NCBI GenBank assembly: GCA_030696845.1
Contig: JAUYRJ010000016.1
Span: forward strand, 1 to 38,897
Origin: Polynucleobacter sp.
Lineage (GTDB): Bacteria > Pseudomonadota > Gammaproteobacteria > Burkholderiales > Burkholderiaceae
Length of the DNA: 38,897 bases
Direction: 5' to 3'
In this document: piece after piece, positions 19,316-28,300 of the stretch
How the letters are laid out: every line of letters begins with the position of its first letter
Position numbering within the stretch: the stretch's first letter is position 1
The notes under the pieces: generated by a model
Database searches by the model: none
What the model saw: only the letters and a program-made list of their open reading frames with translations
Told to the model about the DNA's origin: nothing
Translations under genes and position numbers: made by a program

Positions 19316-20806
19316 ATGCCTTTGCCATCCCAATCTGCATCAAACCCCACTCACTCCGCCGTCGATGTGGTGCTTGATACCGCCTACCAAGGCATTGATG
19401 CGAAGACATGGACAAACTTATTTGCCCATGCTCGTCAATCCAAGGTAGAACAGTTTATTGCGGACCTGTTTGCCGGCAGGCACATTAATGTTAGTGAGGA
19501 TCGCCCTGCCCTGCACTCCGCCTTACGCAATCTCAGCAAAACACCCGTAGTAATTGATGGTACAGATGTCATGCCGGCGATTGCCGATGTCTGGCGCCGC
19601 ATAGAAGCGCTCTGCAATACCTGGGCCGGAGTGACCGATATTATTCACATTGGCATAGGTGGATCAGACTTTGGGCCCCGCCTGGCGATTGAGGCCTTAG
19701 CGCATGTACCGGGGATTGAAAGTCGTGGGATGCGGATGCATTTCTTAGCCAATATTGATACCGCCGAATTGGCTCGCATTCTGGCACGTGCTCAGCCGCA
19801 CAGTACGCGCGTCATCATTGTGTCGAAGTCATTCACGACGCTTGAGACCACCATGAATGCCAAGGCCGTACTTGCTTGGCTTAGTCAGAGCGACTGCTCT
19901 AAAAGCCAAATTGCACGCGCCTTGTATGCAGTCACCGCCAACATTCCTGCCGCCAAAGAATTTGGCGTCGAAGAAAATAATATTTTTCCATTTTGGGATT
20001 GGGTGGGTGGGCGCTACTCTGTTTGGTCGGCGGTTGGGCTACCCATCGCCCTGCAGTATGGCTTTAAAACCTTCCAGCAGTTTTTGGCAGGAGCCGAAGC
20101 CATGGACCTGCACTTTCGGAACGCGCCCCTCGAAGACAATTTGCCGGTCATTATGGCACTTGCCTTGCTTCACCAACAAGAAACGCATCACATTAAATCC
20201 TACGCAGCCATTCCGTATGCAGATGCTTTGGATTGGTTTCCAAAATGGTTGCAACAACTGGATATGGAAAGCAATGGCAAGAGCGTTGATCGCGACGGGA
20301 AGCCCGTCAAATATTCATCGCCTGTTGTATTTGGTAGTGCCGGCAGTAATGCGCAGCATTCGTACTTTCAGCTCCTGCACCAAGGTACCGATATTATTCC
20401 GATTGATTTCATTGCGGTACGTCAGCCCATGAGCAATCGTCCAGAAGCCGTAGCACACCACCGCATTTTGCTCTCCAATTGCTTAGCGCAAGCGCAAGCA
20501 TTGGCGAATGGCAAAGCCGCAAGCAAGCCGAATGACGTTTACCCAGGGAAACGTCCTAGCAATCTGGTGTTACTTCCTAAACTAAACGCCTACTACCTAG
20601 GCGCTTTACTTGCCCTGTATGAGAACCGCGCCGCAACCCTGGGCGCGCTCTGGAACATCAATAGCTTTGATCAGCCGGGCGTGGAATACGGCAAGGTTTT
20701 GGCCAAACCCATCGAAAAAGCGCTGGCCAGTGGCGCGCACGATATTACCGCCAGCGATAGCATCGACGCCATCACAGCCGCACGAATCAATTTTCTAAAT
20801 TCATAA
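19316..20806 (+). CDS. pgi: Glucose-6-phosphate isomerase
   Basis: Interconverts glucose-6-phosphate and fructose-6-phosphate. The 496-aa protein has the signature regions GGRYSVWSAVGLP and SFDQPGVEYGK, the HIGIGGSDFGPRL phosphate loop, SKSFTTLET, and MESNGKSVDRDG with the active-site residues. It is about 50 residues shorter than the E. coli enzyme, within the family range. A 7-bp perfect inverted repeat (TAAGGGA-N7-TCCCTTA, 19279-19299) lies 16 bp before the start and might be regulatory. Its product links to the phosphohexomutase 700 bp downstream. Confidence 0.95.
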   Translation: MPLPSQSASNPTHSAVDVVLDTAYQGIDAKTWTNLFAHARQSKVEQFIADLFAGRHINVSEDRPALHSALRNLSKTPVVIDGTDVMPAIADVWRRIEALCNTWAGVTDIIHIGIGGSDFGPRLAIEALAHVPGIESRGMRMHFLANIDTAELARILARAQPHSTRVIIVSKSFTTLETTMNAKAVLAWLSQSDCSKSQIARALYAVTANIPAAKEFGVEENNIFPFWDWVGGRYSVWSAVGLPIALQYGFKTFQQFLAGAEAMDLHFRNAPLEDNLPVIMALALLHQQETHHIKSYAAIPYADALDWFPKWLQQLDMESNGKSVDRDGKPVKYSSPVVFGSAGSNAQHSYFQLLHQGTDIIPIDFIAVRQPMSNRPEAVAHHRILLSNCLAQAQALANGKAASKPNDVYPGKRPSNLVLLPKLNAYYLGALLALYENRAATLGALWNINSFDQPGVEYGKVLAKPIEKALASGAHDITASDSIDAITAARINFLNS

Positions 20807-20830
20807 GCACCTCACCCTTTGTTGTTCGGT

Positions 20831-20867
20831 TTGACATCATCAATAAAGTGTTTATACTTGTATAAAC
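20831..20867 (+). promoter_or_regulatory. Promoter and palindromic operator of the MazEF-type pair
   Basis: A near-consensus promoter has -35 TTGACA (20831-20836), a 16-bp spacer, and -10 TATACT (20853-20858). The -10 lies within a perfect inverted repeat GTTTATAC-TT-GTATAAAC (20850-20867). A protein bound there would block RNA polymerase, the usual autoregulation layout of antitoxins. Confidence 0.82.
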
Positions 20868-20886
20868 AATATAAAAGGGGATGAAA

Positions 20887-21147
20887 ATGAGTCCTGCACT
20901 AAAAGTAGAGCAAACCATTCAAGAATGGGGTAACGGTTTAGGCGTAAGAATTACGCAACCCGTCGCCAAGGCGGCTCACTTAGCTCAAGGTATGCCCATC
21001 TCGATTGAGGTGGTTAAAAACGGCTTACTGCTCAAGGTTGTTGGCAAGCCAAAACTGAGCCTAAGTCAAAAATTGAAAGTATTTGATCCACAGCAGCATG
21101 GCGGTGAAGCGATGGCCGTATCCCCAATTGGAAAGGAACAGATTTGA
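20887..21147 (+). CDS. mazE: MazE-type antitoxin (AbrB/SpoVT fold)
   Basis: The protein begins MSPALKVEQTIQEWGNGLG and contains VRITQPVAKAAHLAQGMPI and a beta-rich segment ending KVVGKPKLSL, the swapped-hairpin AbrB-type DNA-binding domain. A disordered C-terminal tail follows that would bind the toxin. An ATG at 20881 directly abuts the SD; the ATG at 20887 is better placed, 6 bp after AAGGGG, and gives 86 aa. It overlaps the toxin start by 1 bp. Confidence 0.85.
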   Translation: MSPALKVEQTIQEWGNGLGVRITQPVAKAAHLAQGMPISIEVVKNGLLLKVVGKPKLSLSQKLKVFDPQQHGGEAMAVSPIGKEQI

Positions 21148-21515
21148 TGGTGGATAAATTAAGGATTTGGGTTCCAGAACGCAGGGATATGATTTGGATT
21201 AATTTCAATCCCCAATTAGGGAAAGAAATGAAAGATGAGCATCCGATGCTCGTGATTTCACCAAAGCCGTTTAATGAAAAAACCGGTATTGTGATTGGGT
21301 TGCCAATGACACATGCCAAATCCAATGAAACCAATCCTTTTGCAGTACGTTTCTCCATTGCGCGAAGTGAGCCTATTTTCATATTGACACATCAACCAAA
21401 ATCGTTTGATTGGCGTCAGCGCTCAGCAAGGCCGCACCCATGGAAAACGCTTCCCCCAGCTATTTTTCAAGAGGCCTGTGAAGGGCTAGATTCGATTATC
21501 GGCATCAGCAACTAA
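21147..21515 (+). CDS. mazF: MazF/PemK-type toxin, predicted endoribonuclease
   Basis: The 122-aa protein has the MazF/PemK beta-barrel pattern: RRDMIWINFNPQLGKEMKDE at the N-terminus, HPMLVISPKPFNEKTGIVIGLP, then a C-terminal helix with FQEACEGLDSIIGI. MazF family members cleave single-stranded RNA at short motifs; the target here cannot be read. The ATG at 21147 overlaps the antitoxin stop (TGATG) with GAAAGGAA as SD. An upstream in-frame TTG at 21144 is less likely. The pair sits between pgi and the phosphohexomutase gene, probably as an insertion between two metabolic genes. Confidence 0.86.
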   Translation: MVDKLRIWVPERRDMIWINFNPQLGKEMKDEHPMLVISPKPFNEKTGIVIGLPMTHAKSNETNPFAVRFSIARSEPIFILTHQPKSFDWRQRSARPHPWKTLPPAIFQEACEGLDSIIGISN

Positions 21516-21527
21516 TAAGGATTCCAC

Positions 21528-22913
21528 GTGCACCTCTCCCCTTCCATTTTTAAAGCCTACGATATTCGCGGCATCATTGATCAAACTCTTGATGCGGAGG
21601 TCGCATGTTTGATTGGCAAAGCCTTTGGTACGGAAATGCGCGAACTTGGTGAAGACGTGCTCGTGATTGGTCGCGACGGCAGGCTCTCTGGTCCGGCACT
21701 GATCGAGGCGCTCACCGAAGGCCTACTCTCTACCGGTGTTGATGTAATCGATTTGGGTATGGTTGCCACCCCCATGGTTTACTTTGGCGCCAATCAAGTC
21801 ATTCACGGTAGAAGCCCAAAATCCGGCATCATGATCACGGGTAGCCACAACCCGCCCAATTACAACGGCTTTAAGATGGTGCTGGGTAGCGCCGCTATTT
21901 ATGGTGAGCAAATTCAGGGCCTGCGAAAACGGATTGAAGCCAAGCAGTTTGCAACAGGCCTTGGCAAACACAGCACCTTTGATATTTTCCCAATGTATTT
22001 GAACCGCATTGTGGGCGATGTGAAGTTAGCTCGCCCCATGAAAATCGCTGTCGATTGCGGCAACGGCGTCGGCGGCGCATTTGCTGGAAAGCTGTTTAGG
22101 GCTTTAGGCTGTGAAGTGGAAGAGCTATTCTGCGAAGTGGATGGGCATTTTCCAAATCACCACCCCGATCCAGCGCATATCGAGAACTTACAGGACTTGA
22201 TAAAAAATCTGCAAACGACTGACAATGAACTGGGTCTTGCTTTTGATGGCGACGCCGATCGCCTTGGCGTTGTAACGAAAGACGGACAAGTGATCTTTCC
22301 AGATCGACAAATGATGTTGTTTGCCAAAGATGTTTTGTCGCGCAACCCCGGCGGTCAAATTATTTATGACGTTAAATGCACCCGTAATTTAGCCAGCTGG
22401 GTGACGGAGCATGGCGGCGAGCCGCTCATGTGGAAAACCGGTCACTCTTTGGTGAAGGCTAAACTGAAGGAAACGGGCGCGCCATTGGCTGGGGAGATGA
22501 GCGGCCATATTTTCTTTAAAGACCGCTGGTTTGGATTTGATGACGGTCTCTATACGGGCGCCCGTCTTCTGGAAATTTTGAGTAAGGAAATCAACCCATC
22601 AGAGATCCTCAATCAGTTGCCCAATGCCATCTGCACGCCAGAACTGCAGTTAGCCTGCGCCGAAGGAGAGCCCTTTACGGTGCTGGAGCACATTAAAGCT
22701 AATAGTAGCTTTGCTAGTAGCGTATCGGTCAACACCATTGATGGAGTGCGGGTGGAATACGCTGACGGCTTTGGTTTAGCAAGGCCTTCGAACACCACTC
22801 CAGTGGTGGTCATGCGCTTTGAGGCAGATAGTGATGCAGCGATTGCCCGCATTCAGGCGGAATTTAAGGTGGCTTTGTTGGCCGCTAAACCCGATGCAAT
22901 ACTGCCCTTCTAA
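21528..22913 (+). CDS. Phosphomannomutase / phosphoglucomutase
   Basis: Alpha-D-phosphohexomutase of the AlgC type, 461 aa. It interconverts the 1- and 6-phosphates of mannose or glucose for nucleotide-sugar and polysaccharide synthesis. The phosphoserine is Ser106 in GIMITGSHNPPNYNG, the Mg2+ loop is FDGDADRLG, and the sugar-binding loop is GEMSGHIFFKDR. The start is GTG at 21528 with TAAGGA upstream, 12 bp after the toxin gene, so it may be transcribed partly from the toxin-antitoxin promoter. Mannose versus glucose preference is not certain (manB/algC-like). Confidence 0.92.
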   Translation: MHLSPSIFKAYDIRGIIDQTLDAEVACLIGKAFGTEMRELGEDVLVIGRDGRLSGPALIEALTEGLLSTGVDVIDLGMVATPMVYFGANQVIHGRSPKSGIMITGSHNPPNYNGFKMVLGSAAIYGEQIQGLRKRIEAKQFATGLGKHSTFDIFPMYLNRIVGDVKLARPMKIAVDCGNGVGGAFAGKLFRALGCEVEELFCEVDGHFPNHHPDPAHIENLQDLIKNLQTTDNELGLAFDGDADRLGVVTKDGQVIFPDRQMMLFAKDVLSRNPGGQIIYDVKCTRNLASWVTEHGGEPLMWKTGHSLVKAKLKETGAPLAGEMSGHIFFKDRWFGFDDGLYTGARLLEILSKEINPSEILNQLPNAICTPELQLACAEGEPFTVLEHIKANSSFASSVSVNTIDGVRVEYADGFGLARPSNTTPVVVMRFEADSDAAIARIQAEFKVALLAAKPDAILPF

Positions 22914-22934
22914 ATCCAGAAAAGCATTGATTCT

Positions 22935-23303
22935 TTAGCAACTAATTTTTTTAATCTCTTTAATTTGATTCTGATCGCCCAATAAGACCACTTTTGGTAT
23001 GTGGGTCGGCACATCGTTGTCATCTACCGGACCATACGTGCAGATAATTAAATGGTCGCCAACATGGGCTTTGCGCGCTGCAGCGCCATTGAGGGAGATC
23101 ACTCCCGAGCCTCGCGCGGCTTTAATAATGTAAGTTGAAAAACGCTCGCCGTTATTGATGTTGTAGAGCTCAATCTTTTCAAACTCGCGCATATCAGCGG
23201 CTTCCATAAGGTTCTCATCAATTCCGCAGGAACCCTCATAGTGCAAATCCGCCTCGGTCACGACGGCCCGATGCAATTTAGCCAACAACATGATGCGCTT
23301 CAT
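22935..23303 (-). CDS. panD: Aspartate 1-decarboxylase proenzyme
   Basis: Pyruvoyl enzyme that makes beta-alanine from aspartate for pantothenate and CoA. The 122-aa proenzyme carries the self-cleavage site between Gly24 and Ser25 (LHYEGSCGID). Conserved Thr and Tyr residues lie in FSTYIIKAARGSG, and Asn72 in the SLNGAAARKAHVGD region. It is convergent with the phosphohexomutase gene, only 21 bp apart. Confidence 0.95.
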   Translation of the reverse strand: MKRIMLLAKLHRAVVTEADLHYEGSCGIDENLMEAADMREFEKIELYNINNGERFSTYIIKAARGSGVISLNGAAARKAHVGDHLIICTYGPVDDNDVPTHIPKVVLLGDQNQIKEIKKISC

Positions 23304-23546
23304 ATAACTCCTTGTTTGAGGGTGAAATTCTAGCCTGAAATTGGGTTCCCACTCCCTTAAGTTGCCTAAAACTAGATCTCGCCCTCAATGCTGAAAATCT
23401 AGAAAGGTATTTCACTCACAACCATTTCCTAAAATCACAGACTTTTCGACAAACCTATTTATATTTTCTTAGAGTGAATACACCCCTCAGTTTTTAAAAA
23501 CCCTCTTTTTTACTGAAAAAACGCCTCAAACAGGGTAAGATTTCGT
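23304..23546. promoter_or_regulatory. Intergenic region between divergent panD and nadA
   Basis: A 243-bp AT-rich stretch that must carry the promoters of both genes. I see no clear -35/-10 pair. It contains a perfect 12-bp palindrome GTTTTTAAAAAC at 23490-23501, 45 bp before nadA, which could be a regulator site or chance in AT-rich DNA. Confidence 0.4.
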
Positions 23547-24674
23547 ATGAATTCAGTTAAAGACGCACCCATTCCGTTTGACTACCCCCAACAAAATGCC
23601 GCAGGCACGACCTGCATTGCGCAGGCATGGGCTAAAGCACCGGTTCATTTGCCGCCGCAAGAGAAATTAGAGGTAATTAAGCGCATTAAGCAGCTTTTAA
23701 AGGAAAAAGATGCGGTTTTGGTGGCCCATTACTACGTTGATGGCGATATTCAAGATCTCGCTGTCGAGACAGGGGGCTTTGTATCCGATTCACTGGAGAT
23801 GGCGCGCTTTGGTAAAAACCACGCAGCTCAAAACCTAATCGTGGCGGGCGTGCGCTTTATGGGCGAAACCGCCAAAATCCTCAGTCCAGAAAAGCGCGTC
23901 TTTATGCCCGACTTAGATGCGACCTGCTCGCTCGACTTAGGTTGCGATGCGGCCCACTTTGCCCAGTTTCGGGCAGAGCACCCCGACCGAGTGGTGGTGG
24001 TCTACGCCAATACCAGTGCCGCCGTTAAAGCCCAAGCCGATTGGATGGTCACCAGCTCCTGCGCGCTAGCGATTGTTCATCAGCTCAAGGAGCAAGGCAA
24101 AAAAATTCTATGGGCGCCTGATCGCCATTTGGGGCGTTACATTCAAGAACAAACCGGTGCGGACATGCTGCTCTGGAACGGCGCCTGCATTGTTCATGAT
24201 GAATTTAAAGGTGAAGAGCTCGCTATGCTACGCGCGCGCCACCCCAATGCACAAGTATTGGTGCACCCAGAGTCCCCCCAAAGCGTAGTTGATCAGGCCG
24301 ATATGGTCGGATCCACTTCAGCCATGATTAAAGCGGTTGTGGATGGTAGCGCCACCGAATACATCATTGCGACGGACAAAGGCATCCTTCACCGCATGCG
24401 CCAATTGGCACCGCATAAAGTCTTAATCGAGGCGCCAACCGCGGGCGATAGCGCAACCTGCAAAAGCTGCGCGCACTGCCCTTGGATGGCCATGAATGGC
24501 CTGCGCGATATTTTGCATTGCCTGGAAAATCAGTCCGGTGAAGTCACTATTCCAGAACCAACACGTGCAGATGCCCTCGGCTGCATTGAGCGTATGCTGG
24601 ATTTCACAAAAAACCACCCTGATTTACTCGCTAAAGCACAACACGGCTTTGTGAAAAGCATCGGCGCTGCCTGA
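23547..24674 (+). CDS. nadA: Quinolinate synthase A
   Basis: 4Fe-4S enzyme that condenses iminoaspartate (from NadB) with dihydroxyacetone phosphate to quinolinate in de novo NAD synthesis. The 375-aa protein has cluster cysteines at Cys127 ([10 protein letters not shown]), Cys172 (TSSCALAIV) and in the C-terminal [13 protein letters not shown]. The [14 protein letters not shown] segment is typical. nadC follows 5 bp later, so the two are one operon. Confidence 0.96.
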   Translation: MNSVKDAPIPFDYPQQNAAGTTCIAQAWAKAPVHLPPQEKLEVIKRIKQLLKEKDAVLVAHYYVDGDIQDLAVETGGFVSDSLEMARFGKNHAAQNLIVAGVRFMGETAKILSPEKRVFMPDLDATCSLDLGCDAAHFAQFRAEHPDRVVVVYANTSAAVKAQADWMVTSSCALAIVHQLKEQGKKILWAPDRHLGRYIQEQTGADMLLWNGACIVHDEFKGEELAMLRARHPNAQVLVHPESPQSVVDQADMVGSTSAMIKAVVDGSATEYIIATDKGILHRMRQLAPHKVLIEAPTAGDSATCKSCAHCPWMAMNGLRDILHCLENQSGEVTIPEPTRADALGCIERMLDFTKNHPDLLAKAQHGFVKSIGAA

Positions 24675-24679
24675 GTTGT

Positions 24680-25543
24680 ATGTTTGATTACAACGAAACG
24701 CTGGAACAAGCGCGCGCTCGCAATATTCGCGATGCCTTGATGGAGGACATCGGCACGGGCGACTGGACGGCCATGCTCGTGCCAGCAAGCCAAACTGCCA
24801 AAGCCAAACTGATCGTGCGGCAAAAAGCCGTGCTGTGTGGAACGGATTGGTTTGCGGGCGTGATCGAGACGCTGGATCCTCGAGCAAAGGTCATTTGGCA
24901 ATACGCCGAAGGCGACTGGATGGATGAAGGCAGCATCGTCTGTGAAGTGGAGTCGGATGCCAGAGCCTTACTGAGCGCTGAGCGCCCTGCCATGAACTTT
25001 TTGCAAACCCTCTCATGGACTGCCACCACTACCCGCATGCACGTGGATGCGATTGCGGGCGCCAGCCCGAATCCCAATGGCTGTGTTGTACTCGATACCC
25101 GCAAGACTATTCCGGGCCTGCGACAAGCGCAGAAATACGCCGTACGCATTGGTGGCGGACAGAACCAACGCATGGCTTTATGGCATGGCATTTTGATTAA
25201 AGAGAACCACATCGCGGCAGCGGGCAGCATTACCGCCGCCTTACAAGCAGCTCAGGCACTCCATGCTGGGGTTGATATTCAAGTTGAGGTTGAGAATCAA
25301 GCTGAGCTAGCGGAAGCCATTGCAGCAGGGGCTAAAAGTATCTTAATTGATAACTTCACACCATCCCAAATGAAAGATGCCGTGGCCTTCACCCAAGGTC
25401 GCGCATTACTTGAAGCATCGGGTGGACTTGGGCTTGATCAATTGCGCGCCATTGCTGAAACAGGCGTTGACCGGATCTCGATTGGCAAGCTCACTAAAGA
25501 CATCGTTGCAGTCGATTACTCGATGCGGATCCTGGCCCCTTAA
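24680..25543 (+). CDS. nadC: Nicotinate-nucleotide pyrophosphorylase (carboxylating)
   Basis: Converts quinolinate and PRPP to nicotinate mononucleotide, CO2 and PPi. The 287-aa protein has ERPAMNFLQTLSWTATTT, LDTRKTIPGLRQAQKYAV with the conserved Arg and Lys of the quinolinate site, and the C-terminal barrel segments EVENQAELAEAI and EASGGLGLDQLRAIA. It is co-directional with and immediately after nadA. Confidence 0.96.
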   Translation: MFDYNETLEQARARNIRDALMEDIGTGDWTAMLVPASQTAKAKLIVRQKAVLCGTDWFAGVIETLDPRAKVIWQYAEGDWMDEGSIVCEVESDARALLSAERPAMNFLQTLSWTATTTRMHVDAIAGASPNPNGCVVLDTRKTIPGLRQAQKYAVRIGGGQNQRMALWHGILIKENHIAAAGSITAALQAAQALHAGVDIQVEVENQAELAEAIAAGAKSILIDNFTPSQMKDAVAFTQGRALLEASGGLGLDQLRAIAETGVDRISIGKLTKDIVAVDYSMRILAP

Positions 25544-25546
25544 TCT

Positions 25547-25565
25547 TTAGCGCCATGAGCGCTAA
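25547..25565. terminator. Hairpin between the convergent nadC and lipoprotein genes
   Basis: Perfect 7-bp stem TTAGCGC-CATGA-GCGCTAA just after the nadC stop. Neither side has a good T run, so it is at best a weak or bidirectional terminator. Confidence 0.45.
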
Positions 25566-25598
25566 GATAAGGTGGCCATATTTCTGGATTGGTTACTG

Positions 25599-26260
25599 TT
25601 AGTGATGGTCAACACCGTCGGTAGCGATACCCGTTTCCAATAAAACCTCGGCATCAATGTGACCCATGCTTTTACACGATTCACTAAACATGGCTTTGTA
25701 AAAATAGGCTGCGGTTTCTTTTGGCAACATGAGCGCTAAGTAATTTTGGATTTTTCGTATGGCAAGTTGATCATTCTCATGCGAAACGCATCGACCAAAA
25801 AACAATGGTGAGCTAGGTTGATGCACGCCTAATTTTGTCTTTTTGGTGATGTTGGAACTCAAGTGAGCCAAACGACGCGCTCCGCCAATATAAATAAAGC
25901 TGCATGCCGAATCGCAATACTGATGGATGTCCGTTGTCACATTCGCATTTCTGAGCTCTTCACCAATGTGCATTGCGGTTGCTAAATCACCCCCTTTGGA
26001 GTTCACAATCACAATCGTTTCAACGCACTCGCGACCTTCAAGGTTCCGAAGGGCTTGATTCATAACGGGCTCTAAGGAGGCCGTAATACTGCCTTTGATC
26101 GATAAATAGCAATCGCCATAATCGTCTAAACAGTGACTTTACCGCCAGAGTATGGATATTCCTGATCAGAATAAATATCACCGGAGTTTGCACACGAAAC
26201 AAGCCCGCTTACCAGAGCAACCATGATCAGGGCTTTAGTAAGCGATAAACCCGTCATCAT
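25599..26260 (-). pseudogene. Frameshifted lipoprotein with a periplasmic ClpP-like domain
   Basis: Two reading frames make up one gene. The first (26260-26126, 44 codons) starts MMTGLSLTKALIM with a lipoprotein signal and lipobox LVSC (Cys23), and stops after SGGKVTV at a TAG. The second, opening in another phase near 26127, reads DDYGDCYLSIKGSITASLEP and runs into the 154-residue frame from the ATG at 26063. Its ETIVIVNSKGGDLATAMHIGEELR, DSACSFIYIGGARRL and TKLGVHQPSS resemble the ClpP/crotonase-fold 'periplasmic protein' family (COG3904-like), with a Ser-Ala-Cys-Ser region where the catalytic Ser would be. Adding one base in the TTTA run (plus-strand AAA, 26128-26130) restores one frame of about 220 codons. 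It lies 20 bp after nadB on the same strand. A sequencing error is the main alternative. Confidence 0.75.
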
Positions 26261-26280
26261 GACTAACTCTAGTAATGAAT

Positions 26281-27942
26281 TTATTTTGAGATCGGTTTAC
26301 CACCCGAGCGCGGCGTCAAGATGGTGGGGTAGGACACAGCCCACGTTTCAGGGTAGTCACGGCTGTAATGCAAGCCCCTGCTCTCTCTTCTAAGCAAAGC
26401 CGATCGCACAATTAACTCCGCGCATTCCAGTAAGTTGCGCAACTCAATTAAATCGCGTGAGACCTTAAAGTTACTGTAGTACTCCTGCACCTCGTTGCGC
26501 AATAACTCAATGCGGTGCAGTGCGCGCTCAAGGCGCCGATTGGTGCGTACGATGCCGACGTAGTTCCACATTAAAGAGCGCAATTCATCCCAATTGTGGG
26601 CGATCACCACCTGCTCGTCAGCATCTTCCACCTGACTCTCATCCCATAAAGGCAGGTTGGGTAGTGGCGGTGTTTGGGCGGTGGCAATATCGCGCGCGGC
26701 AGACTTACCAATCACCACACACTCCAGCAATGAGTTGCTTGCCAATCGGTTAGCGCCATGCAGTCCGGTATAGGTTGCCTCGCCAACTGCATACAGCCCC
26801 GGCAAGTCGGTCTTACCATTTAAGTCGGTCACCACACCCCCACAGGTATAGTGGGCTGCTGGCACCACCGGTATTGCTTGCTGGGTAATGTCGATCCCTA
26901 AGCTTAAGCAGCGCGCGTAAATCATCGGGAAGTGTTCTTTGATGAATGCCTCACCCAACTCTGTCGCATCCAGATTGACATAATCGAGGCCATGCTTTTT
27001 CATTTCAAAGTCAATAGCGCGGGCCACAATATCGCGCGGCGCAAGCTCGCCACGGGCATCGTGTTCTGGCATAAAGCGGGTGCCATCGGGCAAGCGCAGG
27101 ATGCCGCCCTCTCCGCGCAAAGCTTCCGTAATCAAGAAGGTACGATCGCTGGGGTGATACAAGCAGGTTGGATGAAACTGAATAAATTCCATATTACCAA
27201 CGCGGCAACCCGCCCGCCAGGCCATGGCAATGCCATCGCCCGTCGCCGTATCGGGATTGCTGGTGTAGCGATAGACTTTGCCAACGCCTCCAGTAGCGAG
27301 CACCACCGACTTAGCGGCAATGGTTTCTACATGGTTGGTATTGATATTGAGAGCATACACCCCATAACAGCGATTGGGTCGATTGCGCTTTTCTTTGGCA
27401 CCCAGGTGACGATTGGTAATCAAATCAAGGGCGATCCAATGCTCCAAAATAGAGATATTGGGGTGAGCGCGCGCATGATCCAATAGCACCTCATGAATCG
27501 CCTTGCCCGTCGCATCTGCTGCATGGGCAATGCGGCGGTGGCTATGGCCACCCTCGCGCGTGAGGTGCAAGCCCATTGGACCGCTTTTATCCGTCGTAAA
27601 TGGCACGCCTTGATCTACTAACCACTGAATAGCGTCTGCACTCTCTTCGGCAATATAGCGGGCGGTAGATTCCACCACCAAGCCCGCGCCGGCATCAATG
27701 GTGTCACTCACGTGCGCATCAATGCTGTCATGTTCTTTATCAACCACGCCCACAATACCGCCCTGTGCCCATGCAGTGGCTGCCTCATCTAAGCCGCGTT
27801 TAGCCATCAACACCACTTTTTGGGTCTCTGCTAAATGCAGCGCTACCGTGAGACCCGCAAGCCCCGCACCAATAATCAAGACGGGTAAGTCTGCCGCATC
27901 GGATGGGATAGCTTGGTCTGTTGATTTTGAGTTTGTTGGCAT
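26281..27942 (-). CDS. nadB: L-aspartate oxidase
   Basis: FAD enzyme that oxidises aspartate to iminoaspartate for NadA. The 553-aa protein has the N-terminal FAD motif [19 protein letters not shown] (about residues 21-39), the [14 protein letters not shown] segment, the [10 protein letters not shown] active-site region, [15 protein letters not shown], and [17 protein letters not shown]. The C-terminal helical domain of the succinate dehydrogenase/fumarate reductase flavoprotein family is complete. It is not in an operon with nadA-nadC but lies opposite to them, separated by the broken lipoprotein gene. Confidence 0.96.
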   Translation of the reverse strand: MPTNSKSTDQAIPSDAADLPVLIIGAGLAGLTVALHLAETQKVVLMAKRGLDEAATAWAQGGIVGVVDKEHDSIDAHVSDTIDAGAGLVVESTARYIAEESADAIQWLVDQGVPFTTDKSGPMGLHLTREGGHSHRRIAHAADATGKAIHEVLLDHARAHPNISILEHWIALDLITNRHLGAKEKRNRPNRCYGVYALNINTNHVETIAAKSVVLATGGVGKVYRYTSNPDTATGDGIAMAWRAGCRVGNMEFIQFHPTCLYHPSDRTFLITEALRGEGGILRLPDGTRFMPEHDARGELAPRDIVARAIDFEMKKHGLDYVNLDATELGEAFIKEHFPMIYARCLSLGIDITQQAIPVVPAAHYTCGGVVTDLNGKTDLPGLYAVGEATYTGLHGANRLASNSLLECVVIGKSAARDIATAQTPPLPNLPLWDESQVEDADEQVVIAHNWDELRSLMWNYVGIVRTNRRLERALHRIELLRNEVQEYYSNFKVSRDLIELRNLLECAELIVRSALLRRESRGLHYSRDYPETWAVSYPTILTPRSGGKPISK

Positions 27943-27982
27943 AGATAACTATTCTAAAGAGGAATTGATATTTATATTTTTA

Positions 27983-28201
27983 TTATTTTTTTATGCTGTA
28001 TGGAATAGCATCCCCAGCTTGCTCAGCTAGCGCATCCAAACAATTCGCAATAAAACTAGCCGGAAGATCTGGATTTTGAATGGCGGCTCTTCCCAGCTTT
28101 GCCCAAAACTGTATTTGTTCTGCTGTTGTTCTGCCTACTTTTTTAGCCTCACGATTCGCCGCATCGTATAGATTCTGATTAATCGATATGAGCATGGTCA
28201 T
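27983..28201 (-). CDS. ParD-like antitoxin without a visible partner
   Basis: The 72-aa protein begins MTMLISINQNLYDAAN and has AKKVGRTTAEQIQFWAKLGRAAI, matching ParD-like antitoxins with a ribbon-helix-helix N-terminus. I chose the ATG at 28201 because AAGGAG lies 6 bp upstream; longer in-frame starts would run through the palindrome and the formate dehydrogenase terminator. No ParE/RelE-type frame is adjacent: nadB follows 40 bp downstream. It could be a solitary regulator or the remnant of a pair. Confidence 0.78.
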   Translation of the reverse strand: MTMLISINQNLYDAANREAKKVGRTTAEQIQFWAKLGRAAIQNPDLPASFIANCLDALAEQAGDAIPYSIKK

Positions 28202-28210
28202 TGCCTCTCC

Positions 28211-28236
28211 TTTATTTGTATTTTCCAACAAATAAA
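28211..28236. promoter_or_regulatory. Palindromic operator candidate before the ParD-like gene
   Basis: Perfect 9-bp inverted repeat TTTATTTGT-N8-ACAAATAAA, ending 9 bp before the ParD-like start codon. Its size and place fit an autoregulatory operator bound by a ribbon-helix-helix dimer pair. Confidence 0.65.
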
Positions 28237-28250
28237 CCTCCGAATCAGAA

Positions 28251-28281
28251 ATAAAAAGGCCTCGCTGTAAACGAGGCCTTT
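28251..28281 (-). terminator. Terminator of the formate dehydrogenase operon
   Basis: On the minus strand a 10-bp stem AAAGGCCTCG/CGAGGCCTTT with a 7-nt loop is followed by TTTTTAT, 20 bp after the alpha-subunit stop. Confidence 0.9.
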
Positions 28282-28300
28282 GCTCTACCAATCCACTGAA

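Noticed and set aside
26932-27486. 184-residue open frame antisense to nadB
   Set aside because: nadB is complete and conserved on the other strand; the antisense frame shows no recognisable motifs.
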